Notes: generated by a model from the letters alone, not told the origin. Numbered from the stretch's first letter, positions 52,970 to 61,474 are shown. The stretch is 64,000 bases of DNA from a candidate division TA06 bacterium (GCA_016235665.1 JACRJI010000013.1:1-64000); one strand, 5' to 3'. Numbers and translations are program-made.

Positions 52970-53911
52970 ATGCCTCACAAAACAGCAGTCATAGCCCTGG
53001 GCGGAAACGCCATCGGGGCCACCGGCAAGGAAGACATCCACCAGCAGTTCGCCAACACCCGCCAGGCCGTGGCCGGGTTTTTGGAACTGATCAAGGAGGG
53101 ATACAACCTGGCCATCACCCACGGCAACGGACCCCAGGTGGGCAACGCCCTGCTGCGGGTAGAGCGGACCTTTCCCGACGGGATACCGGCCCTGCCGCTG
53201 GGGGTGATCGTGGCCGACACCGAGGGCGGGATGGGCTACATGATAGAGCAGAGCCTGCAGAACATGCTGACCGCCCATCGGATCGACCGCCAGGTGGTGA
53301 CCCTGGTCACCCAGGTGGTGGTGGACAAGGACGACCCGTCCATCCTCAATCCCTCCAAGCCCATCGGACCCTATTACAAGGCGGAGGAGGTGGAAGCCCT
53401 CAAAGCACGGGGCTGGGTGGTCAAGGACGACTCCGGGCGGGGATTCCGCCGCTTCGTGCCCTCGCCCATTCCCAGGTCCATTGTCAACAAGAAGGCCGTC
53501 AAGCAGCTGGTGAAGCAGGGGACCATCGTCATCGCCGGGGGCGGGGGCGGGGTGCCGGTCTACGTCCAGGCCGACGGCAGCTACGAGGGGGTGGACGCGG
53601 TGATAGACAAGGACCGGGCCTCGGCGGTGCTGGCCCGGGACATCGAGGCCGAGACCCTGATGATCCTGACCGCGGTGGAAAAAGTGTCATTGAACTACAA
53701 GAAGCCCGACCAAAAAGACCTGGATACTCTCACTCTGGCCGAGGCCAAGAAACACCTGGCCCAGGGGCAGTTCGCGGCGGGTTCCATGGGACCCAAGGTG
53801 GAGGCCGCCATCCAGTTCCTGGAATTCGGCGGGAAACAGGTGATCATCACCTCTCTGGAAAAGGCGGCCCAGGCCTTGAAGGGGCAGGCCGGGACCAGGA
53901 TCACGGCGTAG
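52970..53911 (+). CDS. arcC: Carbamate kinase
   Basis: This amino-acid-kinase-fold enzyme interconverts carbamoyl phosphate + ADP and carbamate + ATP. Signature stretches are VIALGGNAIG at the N-terminus, THGNGPQVGN, VIAGGGGGVPV, VDAVIDKDRAS and a C-terminal FAAGSMGPKVEAAI. The length (313) is normal. In fermenters it yields ATP at the end of the arginine deiminase or related pathway. No arcA or arcB is present in the window, so the carbamoyl phosphate source is unclear. It follows the COG2403 GTPase gene. Confidence 0.95.
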   Translation: MPHKTAVIALGGNAIGATGKEDIHQQFANTRQAVAGFLELIKEGYNLAITHGNGPQVGNALLRVERTFPDGIPALPLGVIVADTEGGMGYMIEQSLQNMLTAHRIDRQVVTLVTQVVVDKDDPSILNPSKPIGPYYKAEEVEALKARGWVVKDDSGRGFRRFVPSPIPRSIVNKKAVKQLVKQGTIVIAGGGGGVPVYVQADGSYEGVDAVIDKDRASAVLARDIEAETLMILTAVEKVSLNYKKPDQKDLDTLTLAEAKKHLAQGQFAAGSMGPKVEAAIQFLEFGGKQVIITSLEKAAQALKGQAGTRITA

Positions 53912-54020
53912 CACCGACCTAACCCATTCGACCATGCTCAGGGCAGGCCCCCATCCCCACTTTCATCTGTTGCAATAACCTGTCTGCCTCAGTGCGGGCT
54001 TTCCCGGTGAGGGAAGGGGC

Positions 54021-54045
54021 GAAGGGACATGATTCATCATGTCCT
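54021..54045. repeat. Variable-core palindrome, divergent copy
   Basis: gggacatgat / atcatgtcc around a short centre (tc). The right flank differs from the other copies, so membership is tentative. Just upstream, ttccc / gggaa (54000-54014) may be a decayed family A repeat. Confidence 0.4.
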
Positions 54046-54129
54046 GAAATTATTTGAAAAAACACACCCAAACGTAGCCAGATAAAGCATAGCTACCAAC
54101 ATATCAATCATTAATATATCAGGAGTAAA

Positions 54130-54402
54130 GTGAATTTATTTATAGGTAGCCTGGCTAAGGAAGTCACCAAGGAAGACCTGCTCCAGACCTTTGAGCCTTT
54201 CGGCAAGGTGGAGTCGGCCTCGGTGGTCTTTGACCGCACCACCAACCAGTCCCGGGGGTTCGGTTTCGTGGAGATGCCCTGCAAGGCCGAAGCCCGCAAG
54301 GCCATTGACGCCTTGAGCGGCATCTTCAACCTTAAGGGCAAGGTGATCATGATCAACGAAGCCCGGCCCAAGGAAGGCGGCGGCGCCCGGCGCAGATTCT
54401 AA
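54130..54402 (+). CDS. RRM-domain RNA-binding protein
   Basis: A single RNA recognition motif fills most of the 90 residues. RNP2 is LFIGSL (3-8) and RNP1 is RGFGFVEM (42-49), with the expected aromatic residues at Phe4, Phe44 and Phe46. The short Gly/Arg-rich tail (EGGGARRRF) resembles cyanobacterial and other bacterial Rbp proteins thought to act as RNA chaperones. The GTG start has an AGGAG site 4 bases upstream. It is monocistronic and flanked by repeat-rich gaps. Confidence 0.9.
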   Translation: MNLFIGSLAKEVTKEDLLQTFEPFGKVESASVVFDRTTNQSRGFGFVEMPCKAEARKAIDALSGIFNLKGKVIMINEARPKEGGGARRRF

Positions 54403-54408
54403 CATTTT

Positions 54409-54511
54409 TGCCACAAAGACTCAGAGACACAGAGGGGTTTTACATTTTTTAACCTAATTTCATCATCCCGGGAAGATAACCGAATCTCTGTGACTCCGTG
54501 TCTCTGTGGCA
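54409..54511. repeat. Long imperfect inverted repeat
   Basis: Two 26-base arms (54409-54434 and 54486-54511) start tgccacaaagac and end gtctctgtggca, matching at 22 of 26 positions, with a 51-base centre. It lies between the RRM gene and korD and may be a miniature element or a stable RNA hairpin. Confidence 0.6.
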
Positions 54512-54557
54512 GATCTTTTCTGTAAACAATAATCCTTAATATATATTCGGAGGCTTT

Positions 54558-54821
54558 ATGGCCAAAACAACCACGGTGGAGGAGGCCAGGCAGACCATAG
54601 AGCAGGATTTCAAAAAGGGCTACGACCTTCCGGTCTACGTTTACAAGCCCTGGTGCAAGTCCTGTGAGATCTGCGTGGCCTTTTGCCCCAAACAGGTGCT
54701 GGAGATGGGCGAGGACCGCAAACCCACGGTGGCCCGGCCCCAGGACTGCATCCTGTGCGGGCAATGCCAGCTGCGCTGCCCGGACCTGGCTATCTTTGTG
54801 TGCAAGGAGAGAAAAAAATGA
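54558..54821 (+). CDS. korD: 2-oxoacid:ferredoxin oxidoreductase delta subunit (2x4Fe-4S ferredoxin-like)
   Basis: Two ferredoxin cluster motifs, CKSCEICVAFCP and CILCGQCQLRCP, occupy the C-terminal two thirds of the 87-residue product. It should carry electrons within the KorDABC complex. The GGAGG site is 7 bases upstream. The stop overlaps the korA start (ATGA). Confidence 0.88.
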   Translation: MAKTTTVEEARQTIEQDFKKGYDLPVYVYKPWCKSCEICVAFCPKQVLEMGEDRKPTVARPQDCILCGQCQLRCPDLAIFVCKERKK

Positions 54822-55954
54822 GCAAGCAGATAAAACTCTGGCAGGGCAACGAAGCCTGCGCCGAGGGCGCCATCTACGCCGGCTGCGACTTTTTCGGGGG
54901 CTACCCCATCACCCCCTCCACCGAGGTGGCCGAGATCCTGGCCGCGCTGCTGCCCAAGCACGGCGGCAAGTTCATCCAGATGGAGGACGAGATCGCCGGC
55001 ATTGGGGCCATCCTGGGGGCGGCCGCGGCCGGGGCCAAATCCATGACCTCCACCTCCGGGCCGGGCTTTTCGCTGATGATGGAGCTGTTGGGCTACGGCT
55101 GCATGGCCGAGATCCCCTGCGTCATTGTCAACGTCCAGCGGGCCGGGCCCTCCACCGGGCTGCCCACCAAGGGCGCCCAGGCCGACGTGATGCAGACCCG
55201 CTGGGGAACCCACGGCGATCATCCCACCATCGCGCTCTGCCCCTCGTCGATAGAGGAATCATTCAAGCTGACCGTCAAGGCCTTTAACCTGGCCGAGAAA
55301 TTCCGGATGCCGGTGATCCTGCTTTTGGACGAGTTCATCGGTCACATGCGGGAGAAGATGGAAGTGCCCAAGCCCGGCGAGCTGGAAATATACAACCATC
55401 CCCGGCCCAAGGTGGATCCCAAAGAATACCAGCATTACGGCGACGGCTCCAGCGTGGGCGGCCCCTACGCCGCCATGGGCAGCGGCTACCGCTTCAACAT
55501 CACCGGGTTGACCCACGACAAGCACGGTTTCCCCACCTCCCGGCTGGACGAGATCCAGTGGAAAATGGACCGGCTGCGGGACAAGATAGACCGGCACCTG
55601 GCGGAGCTGACCGAGGTGGAGGAGGAATTTTTAGACGACGCCGAGATCGTGATATTCTCCTACGGGGCGGCGGCCCGCAGTTCCCAGCAGGCGGTGCGCC
55701 AGGCCCGGGCCAAGGGGATCAAAGTTGGTCTGCTGCGGCCCACCACCATCTGGCCCTTCCCCGACCGGATAGTGACCGACGTCCTTAAAAAATGCAGGAC
55801 CATGCTGGTGGCCGAGATCAGCCAGGGTCAGCTGGTATACGAAGTGGAGCGCTGCAACAAATCCAACACTAAGGTGGTGCCGGTGCTGCGCTACGACGGC
55901 GAGATGATAACCCCGGCCCAGATATTGAAGGCGGTAGAGGAGGCGCAAAAATAA
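54818..55954 (+). CDS. korA: 2-oxoacid:ferredoxin oxidoreductase alpha subunit
   Basis: The pyrimidine-binding half of a thiamine-dependent oxidoreductase. It starts with KLWQGNEACAEGAIYAG, then FFGGYPITPSTEV, TSTSGPGFSLMMEL, and has GLPTKGAQADVMQTRWGTHGD, which is typical of the KorA branch (2-oxoglutarate or related 2-oxoacids). A C-terminal transketolase-like domain (about 270-378) follows. The complex oxidatively decarboxylates a 2-oxoacid to acyl-CoA while reducing ferredoxin. Whether the substrate is 2-oxoglutarate or a branched-chain 2-oxoacid cannot be decided. The start overlaps korD, the end overlaps korB by 1 base. Confidence 0.92.
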   Translation: MSKQIKLWQGNEACAEGAIYAGCDFFGGYPITPSTEVAEILAALLPKHGGKFIQMEDEIAGIGAILGAAAAGAKSMTSTSGPGFSLMMELLGYGCMAEIPCVIVNVQRAGPSTGLPTKGAQADVMQTRWGTHGDHPTIALCPSSIEESFKLTVKAFNLAEKFRMPVILLLDEFIGHMREKMEVPKPGELEIYNHPRPKVDPKEYQHYGDGSSVGGPYAAMGSGYRFNITGLTHDKHGFPTSRLDEIQWKMDRLRDKIDRHLAELTEVEEEFLDDAEIVIFSYGAAARSSQQAVRQARAKGIKVGLLRPTTIWPFPDRIVTDVLKKCRTMLVAEISQGQLVYEVERCNKSNTKVVPVLRYDGEMITPAQILKAVEEAQK

Positions 55955-56775
55955 TGAAGATACATCCTGCTTATGAAATGCTCCGGCCCGGCAAGAAGTT
56001 CCCCAACGTCTGGTGCCCGGGCTGCGGCCACGGCATAGTCCAGGGGGCCATCATCCGGGCGGTGGAGCGGCTGGGGATCAACCGGGACGAGGTGGCCATG
56101 GTCTCCGGCATCGGCTGTTCCTCGCGGATGCCGGTCTACGTGGACTTCAACAGCCTGCATACCGCCCACGGCCGGGCCCTGCCCTTTGCCACCGGGGTCA
56201 AGCTGCACAACCCCAAGCTGCACGTGATAGTGATCACCGGCGACGGCGACGCCCTGGCCATCGGCGGCAACCACTTCATCCACGCCGCCCGCCGCAACAT
56301 GGAGCTGACGGTGATCCTGATGAACAACAACATCTACGGCATGACCGGGGGCCAGTACTCGCCCACCACCCCCATCGGCAAGAAGGCCTCCACCGCCCCC
56401 TACGGCTGCGCCGAGCGCGACTTCGACGCCTGCGCCCTGGCCGTGGCGGCCGGAGCGGTGTTCGCCGCCCGGGGCACAGTGTACAACGCGGTGGAGCTGG
56501 ACAAGATGATAGAGAAGGCCCTGACCAAGAAGGGCTTTGCCCTGGTGGAGGCTCTCAGCCCCTGTCCCACCCTCTACGGCCGGCTCAACAAGGAGGGCAG
56601 CGCGGTCAAGATGCTGCAGACCCAGAAGGCCAACACCATCAACCTCAAGGCCGCCGAAAAACTGACCCCCCAGGAATTGGAGGGCAAGGTGGTCACCGGC
56701 GTCTTTCACGACGGCGAGGCCCAGCCCTACACCGAGGTCTACCAGCAGATCATCAACAAGGCCCAGGGACGGTAA
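55954..56775 (+). CDS. korB: 2-oxoacid:ferredoxin oxidoreductase beta subunit
   Basis: The thiamine-diphosphate-binding half of the enzyme. WCPGCGHGI near the N-terminus and GDGDALAIGGNH through NNNIYGMTGGQYSPTTP form the ThDP/Mg motif. The length (273) is typical. It starts within the korA stop, so it is translated together with korA. Three tandem hairpins separate it from the gamma subunit gene. Confidence 0.93.
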   Translation: MKIHPAYEMLRPGKKFPNVWCPGCGHGIVQGAIIRAVERLGINRDEVAMVSGIGCSSRMPVYVDFNSLHTAHGRALPFATGVKLHNPKLHVIVITGDGDALAIGGNHFIHAARRNMELTVILMNNNIYGMTGGQYSPTTPIGKKASTAPYGCAERDFDACALAVAAGAVFAARGTVYNAVELDKMIEKALTKKGFALVEALSPCPTLYGRLNKEGSAVKMLQTQKANTINLKAAEKLTPQELEGKVVTGVFHDGEAQPYTEVYQQIINKAQGR

Positions 56776-56858
56776 GGGCGCGGTAGTCGCGCCCCAAAGA
56801 TAATCAGTAAGGGCGAGGTAACCTCGCCCCAACGTAAGGGCCGATATACCGGCCCCAA
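56772..56858. repeat. Three tandem variable-core palindromes between korB and korC
   Basis: Three hairpins follow each other at 56772-56796, 56807-56832 and 56834-56858. Each has the frame gtaaggg...ccccaa but a different, self-complementary core: gcgcg/cgcgc, gcgagg/cctcgc, gccg/cggc. The base changes are compensatory. They lie inside the kor operon and could stabilise or tune the korB-korC transcript. Confidence 0.7.
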
Positions 56859-56873
56859 CCGAGGATATATAAG

Positions 56874-57416
56874 ATGAAAGAAAGATACGAGATCAGGCTT
56901 TCCGGCTCCGGCGGCCAGGGGATGATCACTGCCGGGATAATACTGGCCGAGGCGGCCGGGGTCTACGACGGCAAGAAGGTCATCCAGTCCCAAAGCTACG
57001 GCCCCGAGGCCCGGGGCGGGGCCAGCAAGGCCGAGGTCATCATCTCCAGCCAGGACATCTATTTCCCCAAGGCCACCGCCATCGACATCCTGCTGGCCAT
57101 GACCCAGGAGGCCTGGGAATCATACAGCAAGGACCTGAACTCCGACGCCATCGCCATCATCGATTCCTTCTACGTCAAGGAATGTGATTTCAAGCAGGCC
57201 TACTGCCTGCCCCTGACCCAGAAGGCCCGGGAAGAGGTGGGGATCGAGATGGTGGCCAACGTCATCGCCCTGGGGGCCATCGCCGAACTGACCGGGGTGG
57301 TGACCAAGGAGTCCCTGGAGAAGTCCCTTTTATCAAGGGTCCCCAAGGGCACGGAAGAGAAGAACAAGAAAGCGCTGGAGATCGGCTACCGTCTGGCCCG
57401 GGAAGCCAAAAAATGA
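56874..57416 (+). CDS. korC: 2-oxoacid:ferredoxin oxidoreductase gamma subunit
   Basis: The gamma-domain fold is marked by RLSGSGGQGMITAGIILAEA and QSYGPEARGGASKAEVIIS, with a central ILLAMTQEAWE and late MVANVIALGAIAEL. The length (180) is usual. It completes the korDABC set. Its stop overlaps the ndk start by 4 bases, an uncommon fusion of operons that would tie NTP balance to ferredoxin-linked metabolism. Confidence 0.92.
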   Translation: MKERYEIRLSGSGGQGMITAGIILAEAAGVYDGKKVIQSQSYGPEARGGASKAEVIISSQDIYFPKATAIDILLAMTQEAWESYSKDLNSDAIAIIDSFYVKECDFKQAYCLPLTQKAREEVGIEMVANVIALGAIAELTGVVTKESLEKSLLSRVPKGTEEKNKKALEIGYRLAREAKK

Positions 57417-57904
57417 CGGGACACAATCACCAGCACAACCTGCAGCGGACCCTGCTGATAATCAAGCCGGACGCGGTGCGCCGGGGGCTGATCGGAGAGA
57501 TCCTGCACCGGGTGGAACTGGACGGCTTCGACATCATAGCCATGAAGATGACCCGCCTGACGGAACGCCAGGCCCGGGGCTTCTACGTAATGCACAAGAA
57601 AAAGCCATTCTACCAGCCGCTTTGCAAGTTCATGACCAGCGGGCGCCTGGTGCTGTGCGTGGTGGAAAGGGAGGAGGCCATCGAGTCCCTGCGCCAGCTG
57701 GTGGGCAAGACCAACCCCAAGCTGGCGGCCTTTGGCTCCATCCGCCACGATTACGCCACCGACATCCGGCAGAACTGCGTCCACGCCTCCGACACCCCGG
57801 AGAACGCGGCCCGGGAGGTGAAATATTTCTTCAAGCCCTCGGCCGTTTCCCAGATAAAGCACGGACTGAAGAAGATCTACCGCCTGCCCTTCGTTAAAAG
57901 ATAG
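57413..57904 (+). CDS. ndk: Nucleoside diphosphate kinase
   Basis: Ndk moves the terminal phosphate of ATP to other NDPs. The phosphorylated histidine is His124 in NCVHASDTPENA. Conserved LIIKPDAVRRGLIGEI opens the fold and FGSIRHDYA precedes the active site. It is slightly longer (163) than the usual 140-150, with short extensions at both ends; an N-terminal HNHQH stretch stands out. It is translationally coupled to korC and ends the unit. Confidence 0.95.
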   Translation: MTGHNHQHNLQRTLLIIKPDAVRRGLIGEILHRVELDGFDIIAMKMTRLTERQARGFYVMHKKKPFYQPLCKFMTSGRLVLCVVEREEAIESLRQLVGKTNPKLAAFGSIRHDYATDIRQNCVHASDTPENAAREVKYFFKPSAVSQIKHGLKKIYRLPFVKR

Positions 57905-57917
57905 CAGTGTATTTGCT

Positions 57918-57949
57918 CTTTAACCCAGCCCTTAAGGGCTGGGTTAAAG
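57918..57949 (+). terminator. Perfect 32-base palindrome after ndk, probable terminator
   Basis: Arms ctttaacccagccc and its exact complement, with ttaa in the centre. No T-run follows, so it may instead protect the 3' end of the kor-ndk mRNA. Confidence 0.6.
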
Positions 57950-58017
57950 TTGCCCATCCCCTGACGGGACCATCCTTTGATAACCTTAATTTTTTCATAT
58001 AAACTTTTAGGAGTACC

Positions 58018-59343
58018 GTGGCTAAGGACACCATCATTCTTTCTTTGAACTGCGGAAGTTCCTCGGTAAAATACCAGCTCTACAACTGGACCAGCCAGGA
58101 GATAATGGCCAAGGGCCTGGTGGAACGCGTCACCTTTGAGGGTTCGGTGATTGTTCACGAAGTTCCCGGCCGCGAGCCTTTGAAGCTGCAAAAGGAATGC
58201 CCCGATCATCAGGTGGCCATACAGATGATCCTGGAAACATTGCTGCATGAAAATCACCCGGTGATCTCGGACGTCAGCCAGATAAGCGGGGTGGGCCACC
58301 GGGTGGTCCACGGCGGCGAGCATTTCGCCAAATCAACTTTGATCAACGATGATGTGATAGCCGCCTTTGAGGAGTTGTCCTCGCTGGCCCCGCTCCACAA
58401 CCCGCCCAACGTGCTGGGGATCAAGGCAGCTCAGGCTATCATGCCCGACGCGCCCCATGTGGCGGTGCTGGACACGGCCTTCCACCAGACCATGCCCAGG
58501 ACATCCTACATCTATCCCGTGCCCTACGAGTGGTACGAGAAATATGGGGTGCGGCGCTACGGATTCCACGGCACCTCCCACCTTTACGTGGCCCGGCGGG
58601 CCGCGGTGATGCTGAAAAAGGACCCCTTTAAGGTCAATCTGATCACCTGTCATCTGGGCAACGGGGTCAGCCTCAGCGCCATCAAGAACGGCTGTTCCTT
58701 TGATACCAGTTTAGGGCTGACCACCATGGAGGGGCTGGTGATGGGCACCCGTTCGGGCGATGTGGATCCGGGCCTGATGCCCTTCATGTGCGCCAAGGAG
58801 AACAAGACCGCCCGGGAGATAGAATCCATCTACCTGAAAAAGAGCGGAGTGCTGGGCATCTCAGGGAAATATACCGACCGCCGGGACATAGAAGACGCCA
58901 TGAAAGCGGGCGACGAGCGAGCCAAGCTGGCCTTCGACATTGAGGCCTATCGCCTAAAAAAATACATCGGTTCCTACTACGCCGCCCTGGGGCACCTGGA
59001 TGCCGTGGTCTTCACCGGCGGGGCCGGCGAGATGGGCCCTCTGCTTCGGGAGGCGGCCATGACCGGGATGGAGGAACTGGGAATGGTGCTGGATCCGGAT
59101 CTCAACAAGAAGGCCAAGAGCCGCAACCATGAATTCGAGATCTCGGCCAAGGAATCCCGGATCAAGCTTTTCGTCATCCCCACCGACGAGGAACTGGTAT
59201 TCACCGAGGACGTGGTGGCCACCATCGAAGGCCGTTACGACGTGCATACCAAATTCAAATATGGCTTTGAGGATCAAAGCTACGTCAACAAAATGAGGGA
59301 CGAGTCCTACCAGCGGGAACTTGATAAAAAGAAAAAGGGCTGA
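58018..59343 (+). CDS. ackA: Acetate kinase
   Basis: The GTG start has an AGGAG site. The ASKHA-fold signature is clear: ILSLNCGSSSVKYQLYN at the start, GHRVVHGG, the catalytic-region FDTAFHQTMP-like segment, YGFHGTSH, HLGNGVSLSAI and a C-terminal VFTGGAGEMG. It makes ATP and acetate from acetyl phosphate. At 441 residues it is about 40 longer than most, with a charged C-terminal tail (about 420-441). No phosphotransacetylase lies next to it. With KorDABC it forms a likely energy-conserving acid-producing route, possibly on different acyl groups. Confidence 0.95.
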   Translation: MAKDTIILSLNCGSSSVKYQLYNWTSQEIMAKGLVERVTFEGSVIVHEVPGREPLKLQKECPDHQVAIQMILETLLHENHPVISDVSQISGVGHRVVHGGEHFAKSTLINDDVIAAFEELSSLAPLHNPPNVLGIKAAQAIMPDAPHVAVLDTAFHQTMPRTSYIYPVPYEWYEKYGVRRYGFHGTSHLYVARRAAVMLKKDPFKVNLITCHLGNGVSLSAIKNGCSFDTSLGLTTMEGLVMGTRSGDVDPGLMPFMCAKENKTAREIESIYLKKSGVLGISGKYTDRRDIEDAMKAGDERAKLAFDIEAYRLKKYIGSYYAALGHLDAVVFTGGAGEMGPLLREAAMTGMEELGMVLDPDLNKKAKSRNHEFEISAKESRIKLFVIPTDEELVFTEDVVATIEGRYDVHTKFKYGFEDQSYVNKMRDESYQRELDKKKKG

Positions 59344-59510
59344 GCAACAAGATAGTATCCGATCGGGACGCCGATCTACGCTGATCAGGTTGATTTAAAT
59401 TTGATGACGGCCTTTGGGTTGCATTTTGGTTCGTTCCGATGAACAGCCAAGTATTCTATATTCAATATTCTGTATTCTGAATTCTTATCTTCATCGATGT
59501 GACCAGTTTT

Positions 59511-60023
59511 ATGAAGCTTAAACTTCGCCAGCTGCAGGACGGGCGTCATCAGTACAACATCAGCTTAAGCGAGCCGGCCTCCGATCTGCTGGATTTTTCC
59601 CCGGTCCAGGGCAGCCTGACCGTGCTCAAAAGCGGCGTTACCCTCCATGTCACCGGATGCCTGGATTACACAGCCCGCCAGCACTGCAGCCTTTGCCTGA
59701 AGAGCTTTGAGGCCCGGGGCCAGGCGGAGATTGACCTGTTCTACCGTCCCCAGACCCGGGAGGACCTGGCCGGGGGCAAGGAACTGGAACTGAAGCCCGA
59801 CGAGCTGGACATGGTGCTTTACCAGGGACAAGAGATAGATCTTTGGCCCGAGCTGCGGGAGGCCCTGTTGCTTTCCCTGCCGGCCAAGCCGGTCTGCCGG
59901 GAGGACTGCCGGGGACTCTGCCCCCAATGCGGAAAAAAGCTGGGCGACAAACCCTGCGGCTGCACTAAAAAAGAGGTGGACCCCCGGTGGGAAAAACTGC
60001 TGAAACTGAAAAAGGAAAAATAA
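59511..60023 (+). CDS. DUF177/YceD family protein with zinc-binding tail
   Basis: The central CSLCLKSFEARGQAEIDLFY and C-terminal CREDCRGLCPQCGKKLGDKPCGC (split here by context, with Cys pairs for a zinc ribbon) are typical of the DUF177 (YceD) family, linked to 23S rRNA or ribosome accumulation and usually encoded before rpmF. Here rpmF does not follow; a radical SAM gene begins 1 base after the stop. ATG 59511 is chosen; GTG 59499 is an alternative, and neither has a good ribosome site. Confidence 0.85.
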   Translation: MKLKLRQLQDGRHQYNISLSEPASDLLDFSPVQGSLTVLKSGVTLHVTGCLDYTARQHCSLCLKSFEARGQAEIDLFYRPQTREDLAGGKELELKPDELDMVLYQGQEIDLWPELREALLLSLPAKPVCREDCRGLCPQCGKKLGDKPCGCTKKEVDPRWEKLLKLKKEK

Positions 60024-60024
60024 G

Positions 60025-61014
60025 ATGGAGGCCAGGCATTACCAAAAGCTGGAGAACGGCTCGGTGCAATGCCTGTTGTGCCCCCACTTCTGCCGGATAG
60101 CTCCGGGCCAGACAGGGCTGTGCCGGATCAGAAGCAACAACGGCGGTAGGCTGGAGGCGCAAAGCTACGGCCGGGCGGTGTCCCTGGTCATGGACCCGAT
60201 AGAGAAGAAGCCGCTGTACCACTTTTATCCCGGCAGCCGGATACTTTCCACCGGACCCAACGGCTGCAACCTGGCCTGCAGTTTCTGCCAGAACTGGGAG
60301 ATATCCCAGCAAAAGGTGCCGACCGAAGCGGTGGAGCCGCGGCAATTGGTGGAACTGGCACTCAAAGAAGGGGCCGTGGGAATAGCCTTCACCTACACCG
60401 AGCCTTTGGTCTGGTTCGAGTATCTGATGGACGCCTGCCCCCTGGCCAGGCAGGCCGGGCTTAAGACGGTACTGGTCACCAACGGCACCATCAGCCCGGA
60501 GCCGATTAAGGAACTTCTGCCCCACATCGATGCCATGAACATAGACCTGAAGTCGATGGACGAAGGCTTTTACAAAAAAGTGTGCCGGGGAGATCTGGGC
60601 ACGGTGCTTAAGACCATAGAGCTTTCCCGGCCTTCCTGCCACATCGAACTTACCAACTTGGTGATCCCGGGCTTGAACGATTCTCCCCAAGACATGGAGG
60701 CCTTGGTCGGCTGGGTCTGCCGGCTGGATCCCTTGATACCACTGCATATCTCCCGGTACTTTCCCCGGTATAAAATGGATACCCGGTCCACTCCGGAAAG
60801 CACCCTGAAAAAGTATTACAACCTGGCCCAAGCAAAACTGAAATATGTATATGTTGGCAACGTTCAGATAGAGGGGACGGAGGACACCTATTGTCCCGGC
60901 TGCGGACAGGTGCTGATAAAAAGGTCGGGCTACCGGATAAGCCTGGAGGGGCTGAAGGACCAGGACTGCAAAAAATGCGGCCGCCGGGCTGACATCATAG
61001 GCCTGAACGGCTGA
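60025..61014 (+). CDS. amrS: AmmeMemoRadiSam system radical SAM enzyme
   Basis: The radical SAM cluster is CNLACSFC (Cys81, 85, 88). Before it is a Cys-rich segment (Cys16, 19, 23, 33), and near the C-terminus are two more pairs (CPGCG, CKKCG). This layout and the PLYHFYPGSRILS stretch are typical of the AmrS branch related to PflA. The associated AMMECR1 and Memo genes are not in the window, so the substrate is unknown. It is directly coupled to the DUF177 gene. Confidence 0.87.
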   Translation: MEARHYQKLENGSVQCLLCPHFCRIAPGQTGLCRIRSNNGGRLEAQSYGRAVSLVMDPIEKKPLYHFYPGSRILSTGPNGCNLACSFCQNWEISQQKVPTEAVEPRQLVELALKEGAVGIAFTYTEPLVWFEYLMDACPLARQAGLKTVLVTNGTISPEPIKELLPHIDAMNIDLKSMDEGFYKKVCRGDLGTVLKTIELSRPSCHIELTNLVIPGLNDSPQDMEALVGWVCRLDPLIPLHISRYFPRYKMDTRSTPESTLKKYYNLAQAKLKYVYVGNVQIEGTEDTYCPGCGQVLIKRSGYRISLEGLKDQDCKKCGRRADIIGLNG

Positions 61015-61204
61015 GAACAGATAATATTAACCATGCCACTTAATTTGAAGCATAGCACTCTAAGGGGAACGAATATTTTTATAAGGAAGCCAGGAAAGCA
61101 GGAATAAATCAGGGTTCCCATAGTTTAATATTCATGGCTTCATGGATACCTAATAAAAAATGGTACTTATTTATTGACCCCATTAATAACGAAGGAAATA
61201 TAAC

Positions 61205-61474
61205 ATGGCGCTTAAAAAACGGGGAGCGGGGTTTTACCTGCTGATCATCCTGGGCGGAGCACTGCTGGGCAGCGGCCTGGGCGACCTGGTGGGATACATC
61301 CTGCCTTCGGGCGTGGTGCGTGATTTTTTCACCAATGCCATCACCCCTGGAGTCAACCCGCCGCTGACCATAAATCTGCTGGTGATGACCCTGACCCTGG
61401 GCTTCACCCTTAAGCTGAACATCATTGCCCTGCTGGGCATAGTGCTGATGGCCTATCTTCTGAAATGGTTTTAA
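61205..61474 (+). CDS. DUF4321 family small membrane protein
   Basis: An 89-residue product with two or three membrane helices (about 8-32, 52-65 and 70-88). The sequence GAGFYLLIILGGALLGSGLGDLVGY and a C-terminal LGFTLKLNIIALLGIVL-like segment match the DUF4321 family (shown here in pieces). Function unknown. A GAAGGA site precedes the ATG. The 190-base upstream gap holds nothing recognisable. Confidence 0.75.
   Translation: MALKKRGAGFYLLIILGGALLGSGLGDLVGYILPSGVVRDFFTNAITPGVNPPLTINLLVMTLTLGFTLKLNIIALLGIVLMAYLLKWF

Noticed and set aside
53930-54020. A gene in the gap between arcC and the RRM gene
   Set aside because: The stretch is made of fragments of inverted repeats and has no open frame with a ribosome site.
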